DNA of 16,055 nucleotides from Bacteroidales bacterium (GTDB lineage Bacteria; Bacteroidota; Bacteroidia; Bacteroidales; Dysgonomonadaceae): NCBI GenBank assembly GCA_012728155.1, contig JAAYFR010000001.1:1-16055 (forward strand), written 5' to 3'. The notes beneath the pieces are model-generated. The model worked only from the letters and a program-made list of their open reading frames with translations, made no database searches and was not told where the DNA came from. This document shows positions 1 through 8,041 of this stretch, piece after piece (the first letter of the stretch is position 1; the number at the start of each line of letters is the position of its first letter). Position numbers and translations under genes: made by a program.

Positions 1-2
1 AG

Positions 3-73
3 TTGTCTTACCAGGACTCGAACCTGGACAAACAGGACCAGAATCTGTTGTGCTACCATTACACCATAAGACA
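3..73 (-). tRNA. tRNA-Gln (anticodon CUG)
   Basis: Read on the minus strand this folds into a complete cloverleaf: 7-bp acceptor stem (TGTCTTA with TAAGACA), D stem GTGT/GCAC with a GG-containing loop, anticodon loop TTCTGGT, and T arm CCAGG-TTCGAGT-CCTGG. The anticodon CTG lies at plus positions 39-41, so it reads CAG glutamine codons. The last base (A, position 3) is the discriminator; it is followed by CT, so CCA is not encoded and must be added enzymatically. The anticodon stem ends in an A-C mismatch (positions 31 and 39), discussed separately. It lies 40 bp downstream of the nuclease-helicase gene on the same strand and has its own promoter-like box. Confidence 0.95.
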
Positions 74-82
74 ATGGGAGTG

Positions 83-90
83 CAAAGGTA
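83..90 (-). promoter_or_regulatory. -7 promoter box of the tRNA-Gln gene
   Basis: The minus strand reads TACCTTTG, an exact match to the Bacteroidota -7 consensus TAnnTTTG, ending 9 bp before the mature tRNA 5' end. The nearest upstream TTTG (115-118) is 24 bp away, longer than the usual 19-21, so the -33 part is weak or absent. That TTTG sits at the end of the helicase reading frame. Placement just upstream of a tRNA makes a real promoter likely; the transcription start would fall a few bases before the mature end. Confidence 0.55.
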
Positions 91-113
91 TAAAAAAAAC
101 GATATATATCTAA

Positions 114-3100
114 TCAAATGAGACTATTTTTGAATTCCTTTGTTGAATGCACACTTTTCACTCTGTGATTATCATTGATTACGGTGTAAATATTCTTTCT
201 CCTGTAAAAGTCGAGAAGGGAGGCATGGATGGAAGATTCCTGTAGGATAGAGGCATTGCCGACAAGAAAAAGTTGCTGACGGGCACGGGTAATTGCCACA
301 TTGAGTTTTCTATCCACGCTGCCGTCGTGATTCGGATTACAAAGAAAATTCATCTGGTAGGGCTTATTGGCACAGAACGAGATCAAGATCACATCCCGTT
401 GGCTACCCTGATACCGCTCGACAGTATCGATCATGATTTTTTCCCAATCAGGGATTCCAGCTGATGATAGCTGGTGTTTGATTAGTGCGATCTGATTTCG
501 GTAGGGAGCAATAATACCAATCGTATCGGTATTGAATGGCTTGTCGTTTGCCTCGTACACATGACGGAGAGATGTCAGCAGTGTAATGATGAGATCTGCT
601 TCTGTTTCGTTGATTTTGTCGGAAAAAGAAGGGTGATTGATCTTTTCGGTTGAGAAGAAAGCGGTACGCTCCTTGGCAACCCAGTGATCAAAAAAGTTAT
701 TCGACGGGCATTGTAGTTGCCACTCGTGAGTTTGCCAATCGAGGGCGTGGAAAAGATTTCCGGAATAGAAGCTGGCCGCGGGAAAAGCGGCGATCTGGTT
801 ATGCATTCTCCCCTGGTGGGTCAATTGGGCAAAAGCGTGATGCCACCCTTCTTTCCGACAACGTCGTAACAGTCGTTCGAAGAGAGAATCGCTGCAATCA
901 CTATAATCTATCTCTTGTAGTGCCGGTTCGTGGATCTTTGAAAATTGTTGATCTTGCAATACGATGGTCGACAGTTGATTATGATCGCCTATCATGACGA
1001 ATCGATCGAAGCGGGGTAGGAGTCCTACAATCTGCGGTTCCAATATCTGCGATGCCTCATCGATTATGGCAATATGGAAATGTTTGAGTTTGAAAAGTTC
1101 CATTCGCCCATTGACGGAGGCGAGGGTAGAGATGAAGATGCGTGTCCGCTCAATCTCATCCCGTAGTGACTCTCTATCTTTGGACTGCTCTGCGATCCGT
1201 TGCAGCAGGCGGTGACGAAATGGTCCGGCACAGGAGAGCTCCGTTCCCACCCGGATATAGCTGTCGCACTCTCCCCCGTTATATCCAAAGGCGGCGTTGA
1301 CAGCTTCACACAGCTCGTCCACAGCGCGGTTAGTATAGGCCAGTACCATGATGTTCTTACCAGGTTGCTCATGGTATTCCTCAATAAGTCGGCGAGCGAA
1401 GATCGACGTCTTCCCGGTGCCGGGTGGTCCCACAATCAAGAAGTAGTCCTGTGCCCCCATCGCCTTACGGATTATATTCTCCCGATTGGCCTCTATCTCC
1501 TTTTTCCCTATCCGCAGATTGGAATTGGTCTCAGAGAGATCTTTGGGAGGAATCAATCCCATCAATAATTTTTTCTTCTTCGAGGGAGCACCCATAAAAG
1601 AGAAGAGGCTTTTGTACATACTGTTGTACGTAGAATCCAGTGAATCGTGCTCGATTGCCCAAAGCCTGTTTTCTTCGAAAAAACGGCGATTTTTCTGTTT
1701 ATAACGAAACCGCACCTCAACTGTTTCTTTGGTGATTTGAACGATGGTTCCCTTTAGTATCTGTCGGTTCAGGACGGTATCTCTCTCATTTTCTCTCGGA
1801 TAGAGGATACAAATCTCTCCCTCCCGGAAGTTGACAATATCATTATCTGCCTGGTTTCGAGCGAAGAGAATGGTCATATCATTTCTCAAATCATCAACAT
1901 GCAGGATGGAAAGGTCGAAGAGTACGTCCAACGCGTCTGCACGTTCACTGAAGGGGCTGTTCCATAACGAAGCCGTTCCGGTGGGTGTCTCATAGGCAAT
2001 ATCTCCCATTTTACGGTGATATAATTCCCTGGAAATAAAGCGGATATAACGATAGAAAAGGGCCAGCTCCGGTTGGCTACATTTCGACAAAAGTGTCTGG
2101 ATCTGTTCAATTTTTCGGGTATAAAAGGCGGGCAATCTCTTCTCTGTCTGAATTGAGTGGAAGAGAGAGCGAAACAAAGTGGCGGTATCACTGTTCTCAC
2201 CCTTTATCAATATCCTTTCGTTGACTACGATCAGGTTGCGGATATTCAGGATCGATTTCTCCAACGTGCCGTCAACGGTGGCTGAACGAAGGTTCTCCCC
2301 CGGCCGTTCTCCTGCCGAATAGAGGATGGAAGCCTCCACCACTTGTACCTCTTTCCCAAAAACAGTTTCCATCATCAGACGATACACCGCAGTCTGTACT
2401 TCATGATTAAGGGTGATTTTGCTACTATCGGAAGTGGGGAAAGGTAACTTGCCCGATTTCAGCTCCACTATCCGCGCATCCATCTCTTTGGACTGAGGCT
2501 GTAACAGGTCGAGTCGCCCCTGAAAACCGAATCGTTCACAGAAAAACGAAGGCTCAAGTGTGCAGCGGTGTAGATCAATCCCTCGCTTGGGGAAATCGTC
2601 ACGAATTACCCGTTTGATATTTTCAAATTGTTTTTTCGCCTTCTCCATAAACTCCCGGAAATCACCCTCCGACCGGATATCTTCACAACTGGTATATTCG
2701 AAGGGCGACTGTTTAAACGACCGCAAGAAGACATCTTTGAAGGAGACCACCTCGAGATTCTTCGCAAACACCAGCTCGTCGAGAAAGAAGTTGGCTAAAT
2801 TTCCCAAAAGCAGATAGGAGCGATTCTCCATCTCTTCAAATTTATTACGGAAATAGTGAAGCGGCGATATGCAGTAATCCTGAAAACACTCTGCGATAGC
2901 AGAGGCATCGATCAGATAATCTGGCTCAAGGATAAAATAATTGGGAATCAAAAAACCATCCTCATCGATCGCCGAATCTACCAAATTCAGGTTGGCACCT
3001 TCCCAGAATTGCTCTACAGAGCTGTCAAAAGCACTGTTCTCCGGGGAGATACCATATCTGGCGATTAGTGCATTACCCGGATCATCCATAGTGATGCAGA

Positions 3101-3242
3101 TAAGTAATTTTTTCTCACGGTCAACCTTGAGCAGTTGAACGCGGATCGTATCAGTGGAAATTCCCACCGGAAAAGGTGAACTATTAGCCATCAATGAGTA
3201 GAAAAATTTATCTTCAAATGTAATAAATCCCTCCCTATCCAC
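114..3242 (-). CDS. Dna2-like PD-(D/E)XK nuclease / superfamily 1 helicase
   Basis: A 1042-residue fusion of a RecB/Dna2/Cas4-type nuclease and a UPF1/DNA2-type SF1 helicase. Nuclease signature: GRLDLL at 242-247 (Asp245), ELKSGK at 260-265 (Glu260, Lys262) and Q283-x3-Y287, the usual G..D, ExK, QxxxY order. Helicase motifs: Walker A GPPGTGKT (605-612), Walker B DEAS (728-731), motif III GDHNQL (752-757), motif V QGSQRDV (945-951) and motif VI VAITRAR (982-988). By family it should unwind and resect or trim DNA, probably in cytoplasmic repair or replication; the substrate is inferred. The three clustered cysteines that bind an Fe-S cluster after the QxxxY motif in Dna2 and Cas4 are absent: the first Cys after Tyr287 is Cys388. 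The start is a GTG without a clear ribosome binding site; Met18 (ATG, at 3191) is the alternative. It is divergent from the zinc-ribbon/uvrB pair. Confidence 0.88.
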   Translation of the reverse strand: MDREGFITFEDKFFYSLMANSSPFPVGISTDTIRVQLLKVDREKKLLICITMDDPGNALIARYGISPENSAFDSSVEQFWEGANLNLVDSAIDEDGFLIPNYFILEPDYLIDASAIAECFQDYCISPLHYFRNKFEEMENRSYLLLGNLANFFLDELVFAKNLEVVSFKDVFLRSFKQSPFEYTSCEDIRSEGDFREFMEKAKKQFENIKRVIRDDFPKRGIDLHRCTLEPSFFCERFGFQGRLDLLQPQSKEMDARIVELKSGKLPFPTSDSSKITLNHEVQTAVYRLMMETVFGKEVQVVEASILYSAGERPGENLRSATVDGTLEKSILNIRNLIVVNERILIKGENSDTATLFRSLFHSIQTEKRLPAFYTRKIEQIQTLLSKCSQPELALFYRYIRFISRELYHRKMGDIAYETPTGTASLWNSPFSERADALDVLFDLSILHVDDLRNDMTILFARNQADNDIVNFREGEICILYPRENERDTVLNRQILKGTIVQITKETVEVRFRYKQKNRRFFEENRLWAIEHDSLDSTYNSMYKSLFSFMGAPSKKKKLLMGLIPPKDLSETNSNLRIGKKEIEANRENIIRKAMGAQDYFLIVGPPGTGKTSIFARRLIEEYHEQPGKNIMVLAYTNRAVDELCEAVNAAFGYNGGECDSYIRVGTELSCAGPFRHRLLQRIAEQSKDRESLRDEIERTRIFISTLASVNGRMELFKLKHFHIAIIDEASQILEPQIVGLLPRFDRFVMIGDHNQLSTIVLQDQQFSKIHEPALQEIDYSDCSDSLFERLLRRCRKEGWHHAFAQLTHQGRMHNQIAAFPAASFYSGNLFHALDWQTHEWQLQCPSNNFFDHWVAKERTAFFSTEKINHPSFSDKINETEADLIITLLTSLRHVYEANDKPFNTDTIGIIAPYRNQIALIKHQLSSAGIPDWEKIMIDTVERYQGSQRDVILISFCANKPYQMNFLCNPNHDGSVDRKLNVAITRARQQLFLVGNASILQESSIHASLLDFYRRKNIYTVINDNHRVKSVHSTKEFKNSLI

Positions 3243-3251
3243 AAAAAAAAT

Positions 3252-3282
3252 TTTGTGTTCATACCAATGTTTGGTATATTTG
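3252..3282 (+). promoter_or_regulatory. Bacteroidota-type promoter for the zinc-ribbon/uvrB operon
   Basis: TTTG at 3252-3255, a 19-nt spacer, then TATATTTG at 3275-3282, an exact match to the TTTG / TAnnTTTG consensus recognised by the Bacteroidota primary sigma factor. Transcription should start about 7 nt further on, giving a leader of roughly 40 nt before the ATG at 3333. It is the only full consensus I found in the window, so it probably serves the zinc-ribbon gene and uvrB, and perhaps genes beyond. Confidence 0.75.
3261..3277. promoter_or_regulatory. Inverted repeat overlapping the promoter (candidate operator)
   Basis: A perfect 7-bp inverted repeat, ATACCAA-tgt-TTGGTAT, lies between the -33 and -7 elements and covers the first three bases of the -7 box. 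The position is where a repressor would block transcription. The site is in the divergent region, so it could affect the nuclease-helicase gene as well. No regulator gene is nearby; the binding protein is unknown and the operator role is inference from symmetry and position. Confidence 0.4.
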
Positions 3283-3332
3283 AGGCAAAATTGAAGTTGT
3301 GGTAAAAAACATCTTTTCCAATTGAAAAAACT

Positions 3333-4142
3333 ATGTCTCAGACTTGCCCTCTTTGTGGAAAAACCAAATCAGAAGAAACACTCTTTTGTGCTGATTGTGC
3401 AAAGAAGATTCATGTAGAATATGAAGTAGATATTCCGAAGGAAATCAGTAAAGAGAATCTTCCTTCCAGTGAGGAGGCTATAGATTATCCACTCATCCAT
3501 AAGGATAAGGGTAATCGGGAGGATGAATTGAAATCGGTGCTCATTCCGGAACCTGCGTTGGAATTGGAAATTGAACCGGAGACAAAGCCGGAAATATTAT
3601 ACCCGAAGAAGAAAAAAAAAATTGGAACTCCGCTGTTGTATCTATTGGTGGTTGCGTTGTGTACAGCCACTTTTTTTCTTTATAACGCAACCATCCGCAA
3701 GAAGAATCTGGATCGCAGCGCATGGAGTGCTACGGTAAAAACCAATTCCGTAGAAGGGTACCTTATCTATATGGAAACGCATCCACAGGGAGCCTACTTC
3801 GATGAGGCGCAGGCGGGGTTGCTTCGGTTGAAATCGGAGGAGGCCGCCGAGTGGGAAAGGTTGAAGATGGCGGCTAATCCGGCTGAATTGCGCGATTTCT
3901 TGTACCAACACCCCGAAAGTCCCTATACCCGGTTAGTGAATAGAAGGCTCGACTCGCTTGTCTGGGTAAGAGCTGCGCAGACAAATACGGCAGATGCCTA
4001 TTCCGATTATATAAAACAGGCAGAGAATGGAGGTGTCATAGGGGATTATATCGCAGAAGCGGAAAAAAGGTATGAAGAGCTTCTCATGCCACCACCCGAT
4101 GAAATTCTTGAGTCTGATAGCTTAGCAAGAACAAAACCGTAG
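3333..4142 (+). CDS. Zinc-ribbon, single-pass membrane protein with three C-terminal repeats (unknown function)
   Basis: 269 residues. The N-terminus is a zinc ribbon with two CxxC knuckles (Cys5, Cys8, Cys19, Cys22). An acidic, proline-rich linker (about 30-90) and a lysine patch (92-96) precede one transmembrane helix (about 99-117). By the positive-inside rule the ribbon should be cytoplasmic and the C-terminal domain periplasmic. That domain holds three degenerate repeats, each starting with Trp (131, 174, 211), with Asn 7-8 residues later (138, 182, 218), then an aromatic-rich helix; the first two also share a His-Pro (150-151, 193-194). I do not recognise a named family; the architecture recalls zinc-ribbon sensor or scaffold proteins. 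It starts about 50 nt after the -7 box and ends 3 bp before uvrB, so the two are almost certainly cotranscribed; a role in DNA repair is only guilt by association. Confidence 0.8.
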   Translation: MSQTCPLCGKTKSEETLFCADCAKKIHVEYEVDIPKEISKENLPSSEEAIDYPLIHKDKGNREDELKSVLIPEPALELEIEPETKPEILYPKKKKKIGTPLLYLLVVALCTATFFLYNATIRKKNLDRSAWSATVKTNSVEGYLIYMETHPQGAYFDEAQAGLLRLKSEEAAEWERLKMAANPAELRDFLYQHPESPYTRLVNRRLDSLVWVRAAQTNTADAYSDYIKQAENGGVIGDYIAEAEKRYEELLMPPPDEILESDSLARTKP

Positions 4143-4145
4143 CTT

Positions 4146-6155
4146 ATGGAATTTCAACTTACCTCGGCATACCAACCCACCGGCGATCAGCCGGAAGCAA
4201 TTGCAGCACTGATAGAAGGGTTGCAACAGAAAATCCCCTACCAAACCCTGCTGGGTGTGACCGGATCGGGAAAGACCTTTACAGTGGCCAATGTGATTGC
4301 ACAGATAAATAAACCTACGTTGGTACTGAGCCACAATAAAACACTGGCCGCACAGCTCTATAGTGAGTTCAAGAATTTCTTCCCACACAATGCGGTGGAG
4401 TACTTTGTCTCCTACTACGACTATTACCAGCCGGAGGCTTATCTCCCCACGACCGATACCTATATCGAGAAGGATCTATCTATCAATGATGAAATTGAAA
4501 AGCTGCGTCTCGCAACTACCTCCTCACTCCTTTCGGGAAGGAGCGACGTGATAGTGGTTTCTTCTGTCTCTTGCCTCTATGGTATCGGCAACCCCGAAGA
4601 TTTTAATAAGACCACCATAGATATTCATGTGGGAGAGATGATGGAGCGCGACCAGTTGCTGCGCCTGTTGGTGAATAGTCTTTATTCACGCAATGAAACT
4701 TCCGAGTACAACCGGGGAAACTTCCGGGTGAAGGGAGATACAGTGGATATCTTTCTGGCATACCACGACTATATCATTCGGGTTGTCTTCTGGGGAGACG
4801 AGATAGAGAGCATTGAATCGGTAGATCCACTCAACGGAATCACCATTGAACGGTTGGACTCCTACCGTATCTTTCCCGCGAATCTTTTTGTTACCACCCA
4901 GGAGCGTATCAATAAGGCGATCGACGAGATAGCGATCGATTTGGGGAAACAGGTAGAGTTTTTCCGATCCATCGGGAAACCCTACGAAGCCAAGCGACTC
5001 TACGAAAGGGTGACTTATGACTTGGAGATGATCAAGGAGATCGGTTACTGTTCCGGTATAGAGAACTATTCCCGTTATTTCGATGGCCGTGCAGCCGGTA
5101 CTCGCCCCTTCTGCCTGCTTGACTTTTTTCCGGATGATTATCTTACGGTCATCGATGAAAGTCACGTCACCATCCCACAGATACGTGCCATGTATGGCGG
5201 AGACCACTCCCGCAAGATCAACCTGGTGGAGTATGGTTTCCGACTTCCGGCGGCAATTGATAACCGACCACTGAAATTTGAAGAGTTTGAAGCCCTCACC
5301 CCTGAAATCATCTTTGTGAGTGCCACCCCGGCCGATTATGAGTTGGAAAAATCGGAGGGTATTGTGGTCGACCAGCTGATTCGGCCGACAGGGCTGCTCG
5401 ATCCGCCGATCGATGTGCGCCCGAGCCTGAACCAGATCGACGACCTGATGGAAGAGATCCGGCAACGGGTGGAAGTAGATGAGCGGATATTGGTGACGAC
5501 CCTCACCAAACGGATGGCGGAAGAGTTGACCGATTACTTGACCAAAAACGGTGTGCGATGTAATTATATACATTCCGATGTGGAGACATTGGAGAGGGTG
5601 AAGATCATGGATGAATTGCGTAGTGGTTTATTCGATGTCTTGGTTGGTGTGAACCTGTTGCGTGAAGGGTTGGATCTGCCCGAAGTGTCGCTGGTGGCAG
5701 TACTTGATGCCGACAAGGAAGGATTCCTCCGCTCCCATCGTTCCCTTACTCAGACCGCAGGCCGCGCAGCACGTAATGTGAACGGGAAAGTGATCTTCTA
5801 TGCCGATAAGATGACCGACAGTATGCGGATGACGATCGACGAAACCAACCGCAGGCGCGAAAAACAGATAAAATATAACGAGGAGCATGAGATCACACCG
5901 CAACAGATAAAAAAGGCGCACTCATCGGCGTTGACCAAAGAATATAAAACAACAGCCGAAGCAAGAGCTTATGTGGAACCCGATTACTATGCGATGGCAG
6001 CAGAAGCGGTGTCCGAATATGCGACGAAAGAGGAGCTCAAAAAAATAATTGAACAGACCCGAAAAGCAATGATGGCGGCGGCAAAAAAATTGGAATTCCT
6101 GGAGGCTGCACAATTACGAGACCGATTGATCATGCTGGAGGAAAAGTTGAAATGA
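4146..6155 (+). CDS. uvrB: UvrABC system protein B (excinuclease ABC subunit B)
   Basis: 669 residues, full family length. UvrB is the damage-verifying DNA helicase/ATPase of nucleotide excision repair: loaded by UvrA, it inserts its beta-hairpin between the strands and recruits UvrC for incision. Visible motifs: Walker A GVTGSGKT (37-44), the YYDYYQPEAY beta-hairpin start (90-99), DESH Walker B (337-340), SATP (392-395), GVNLLREGLD (501-510), DADKEGFLRS (521-530), QTAGRAARN (536-544) and a C-terminal UVR domain (about 632-669) that binds UvrC. Nothing is missing. The ATG follows the stop of the zinc-ribbon gene by 3 bp, so expression likely depends on the promoter near 3275. uvrA and uvrC are not in the window. 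Confidence 0.98.
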   Translation: MEFQLTSAYQPTGDQPEAIAALIEGLQQKIPYQTLLGVTGSGKTFTVANVIAQINKPTLVLSHNKTLAAQLYSEFKNFFPHNAVEYFVSYYDYYQPEAYLPTTDTYIEKDLSINDEIEKLRLATTSSLLSGRSDVIVVSSVSCLYGIGNPEDFNKTTIDIHVGEMMERDQLLRLLVNSLYSRNETSEYNRGNFRVKGDTVDIFLAYHDYIIRVVFWGDEIESIESVDPLNGITIERLDSYRIFPANLFVTTQERINKAIDEIAIDLGKQVEFFRSIGKPYEAKRLYERVTYDLEMIKEIGYCSGIENYSRYFDGRAAGTRPFCLLDFFPDDYLTVIDESHVTIPQIRAMYGGDHSRKINLVEYGFRLPAAIDNRPLKFEEFEALTPEIIFVSATPADYELEKSEGIVVDQLIRPTGLLDPPIDVRPSLNQIDDLMEEIRQRVEVDERILVTTLTKRMAEELTDYLTKNGVRCNYIHSDVETLERVKIMDELRSGLFDVLVGVNLLREGLDLPEVSLVAVLDADKEGFLRSHRSLTQTAGRAARNVNGKVIFYADKMTDSMRMTIDETNRRREKQIKYNEEHEITPQQIKKAHSSALTKEYKTTAEARAYVEPDYYAMAAEAVSEYATKEELKKIIEQTRKAMMAAAKKLEFLEAAQLRDRLIMLEEKLK

Positions 6156-6191
6156 TTCGGTGATTCCGACAAGTCAGCAGAGGTGTTGATG

Positions 6192-6226
6192 ATCCCGATA
6201 GTCTGTCCCGATTTATCGGGAAATCG
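6192..6226. repeat. Intergenic 35-bp palindromic element, copy 1
   Basis: Matches 13604-13638 at 31 of 35 positions. It contains TCCCGAT-TT-ATCGGGA (6206-6221), a perfect 7-bp inverted repeat. Alternative pairings are possible: CCCGATA (6194-6200) with TATCGGG (6214-6220), and CGATTT (6209-6214) with AAATCG (6221-6226). There is no T-tract behind it, so it is not a standard intrinsic terminator. It sits 37 bp after the uvrB stop. It may be a dispersed REP-like element or a transcript-end stabiliser. Confidence 0.65.
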
Positions 6227-6278
6227 AAACAACTTATCCCGGACTTCGGAAAGTAGTGCCGACTAATCAGCACATCGT

Positions 6279-6310
6279 TAAATCAGTAAATCAGTAAATC
6301 AACAAATCAG
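6279..6310 (+). repeat. Tandem array of four 8-mers abutting the fhs start
   Basis: Four head-to-tail copies of an 8-mer: TAAATCAG (6279), TAAATCAG (6287), TAAATCAA (6295) and CAAATCAG (6303). The array ends 5 bp before the probable fhs ATG at 6316. It is AT-rich and can slip during replication, which would change leader length. No ribosome binding site is visible within it. Confidence 0.8.
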
Positions 6311-6315
6311 TGAAG

Positions 6316-7980
6316 ATGAAATCAGATATTCAAATTGCAAGGGAAACACCCCTGAGAAAAATTAAAGATGTGGCGGAAAGCATCGGAATTGAACGCGATG
6401 AGGTGATCAGTTTTGGAAGACATATGGCAAAGATCCCTCTTCACCTGATCGATCAGGAGAGGATTGATCGGAGCAATCTGATATTGGTGACAGCCATTAC
6501 CGCTACCAAGGCGGGTATTGGAAAGACGACGGTCTCGATTGGGCTGGCATTGGGGTTGAACAAGATTGGGAAAAAAGCGATTGTTGCCTTGCGAGAGCCA
6601 TCGTTAGGTCCCGTCTTTGGGATGAAGGGCGGTGCCGCTGGTGGCGGATACGCGCAGGTACTGCCGATGGAGAATATCAATCTTCATTTTACCGGTGATT
6701 TTCATGCGATAACAACTGCCCATAACACCATCTCCGCCTTGCTCGATAACTATATATTTCGTGTACAGGGAACCGGTGAAGAGATCAAAGAGGTACTCTG
6801 GAAACGGGTGTTGGATGTAAATGACCGTAGTCTGCGATATATTGTGACAGGACTTGGACCAGGCAATGGAATACCCCAGGAGGGTGGTTTCGATATCACT
6901 GCCGCATCGGAGTTGATGGCAATCCTTTGTCTTGCGGAAGATGAAGCCGATCTTCGCCGACGGATAGAGAATATATTGCTGGGCTACACCCGTAATGGGG
7001 ACCCATTTACGGTGAAAGAACTGGGGGTGGCAGGTGCTATCACCGTACTGATGAAAGATGCCATTCATCCTAACTTGGTGCAAACCACGGAAAATACGGC
7101 AGCTTTCATTCATGGTGGACCATTTGCCAATATTGCACACGGCTGTAACTCGGTATTGGCTACCAAGATGGCACTGACATATGGTGACTATGTGATTACG
7201 GAAGCCGGTTTTGGCGCCGACTTGGGAGCGGAGAAATTTTTTAATATCAAGTGTCGCAAGAGCGGACTACGCCCCAAACTGACAGTCATCGTCGCCACTG
7301 CCCAAGGACTGAAGATGCATGGTGGCACACCGGAGAAGATGATCAAATATCCGGATATGGAGGGGTTGAGAAAAGGGTTGGAGAATCTGGGAAAACATCT
7401 CGATAACCTTTCCGGTTTTGGTCAATCGGTGGTGGTGGCATTCAATAAATATGGATTTGATACAGCGGAAGAGATCGATACGGTACGTGCTTTCTGTCAG
7501 GCAAGAGGGGTGCCGTTTGCCGTCAATGAGGCATTCACCGACGGAGGTGAGGGGGCGGTTGAATTGGCTAAGACAGTGGTGGAGGCAGTCGAGAAGAAAC
7601 CATCGGGAGAATTGAAATTCACCTATGATGATGAGGACGATATAGAGTCCAAACTGACGAAAGTAGCTACCAATATCTATGGTGCGCGCGACGTGGTGAT
7701 GGGGGAGAAAGCATTGAAGAAACTGAAACTGATTGAAGGCACACCACTTGAAAAGATGCCGGTCTGCATTGCCAAAACACAATACTCCTTCTCAGCCGAT
7801 CCCAAATGGTACGGTGTTGCCAAAAATTTCCGGTTCAAGATCAATGATCTGGTGATTAACCGTGGTTCGGAATTTATTGTCGCCATTGCAGGAGAGATGA
7901 TGCGTATGCCCGGACTGCCCGCCGATCCGCAGGCCAAACGGATCGATATCGTCAACGGAGAGGTGGAGGGATTAAGTTGA
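6316..7980 (+). CDS. fhs: Formate--tetrahydrofolate ligase
   Basis: 554 residues from the ATG at 6316. The enzyme makes 10-formyl-tetrahydrofolate from formate, ATP and tetrahydrofolate in the cytoplasm, feeding one-carbon units into purine synthesis or, in some anaerobes, the Wood-Ljungdahl or glycine pathways. The P-loop is KAGIGKTT (65-72) rather than the commoner AGEGKTT form. The signature EPSLGPVFGMKGGAAGGGY starts at residue 94, and GDFHAITTAHN follows. Length is normal for the family. A GTG at 6310, two codons earlier, falls on the last base of the tandem array; the ATG (MKSDIQIARET...) is preferred because the family usually begins near here. The 160-bp spacer from uvrB holds repeats and no clear promoter, so read-through from uvrB or an unrecognised promoter are both possible. 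Confidence 0.96.
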   Translation: MKSDIQIARETPLRKIKDVAESIGIERDEVISFGRHMAKIPLHLIDQERIDRSNLILVTAITATKAGIGKTTVSIGLALGLNKIGKKAIVALREPSLGPVFGMKGGAAGGGYAQVLPMENINLHFTGDFHAITTAHNTISALLDNYIFRVQGTGEEIKEVLWKRVLDVNDRSLRYIVTGLGPGNGIPQEGGFDITAASELMAILCLAEDEADLRRRIENILLGYTRNGDPFTVKELGVAGAITVLMKDAIHPNLVQTTENTAAFIHGGPFANIAHGCNSVLATKMALTYGDYVITEAGFGADLGAEKFFNIKCRKSGLRPKLTVIVATAQGLKMHGGTPEKMIKYPDMEGLRKGLENLGKHLDNLSGFGQSVVVAFNKYGFDTAEEIDTVRAFCQARGVPFAVNEAFTDGGEGAVELAKTVVEAVEKKPSGELKFTYDDEDDIESKLTKVATNIYGARDVVMGEKALKKLKLIEGTPLEKMPVCIAKTQYSFSADPKWYGVAKNFRFKINDLVINRGSEFIVAIAGEMMRMPGLPADPQAKRIDIVNGEVEGLS

Positions 7981-8041
7981 CATTTTTTTCTTTGACACTT
8001 GTTACTCAATGAACAGACTGTTGCACGATCGATTCAATCCT

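Noticed and set aside
114..3242. Nuclease-helicase as part of a CRISPR-Cas or other defence locus (Cas4-like domain)
   Set aside because: No CRISPR array, cas genes, or other defence genes are adjacent; neighbours are a tRNA and housekeeping genes.
3241..3256. The palindrome ACAAAA-aaaa-TTTTGT near the helicase start
   Set aside because: It is an A/T-run pairing of low complexity expected in an AT-rich leader; not enough to call a site.
4686..5573. A 295-codon open frame on the minus strand inside uvrB
   Set aside because: It lies wholly opposite conserved uvrB coding sequence, has no recognisable domain, and its composition is what an antisense shadow gives.
6206..6221. The 7-bp hairpin after uvrB as an intrinsic terminator
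   Set aside because: No run of T follows the stem, and a related copy lies inside the exporter cluster, so a repeat family explains it better.
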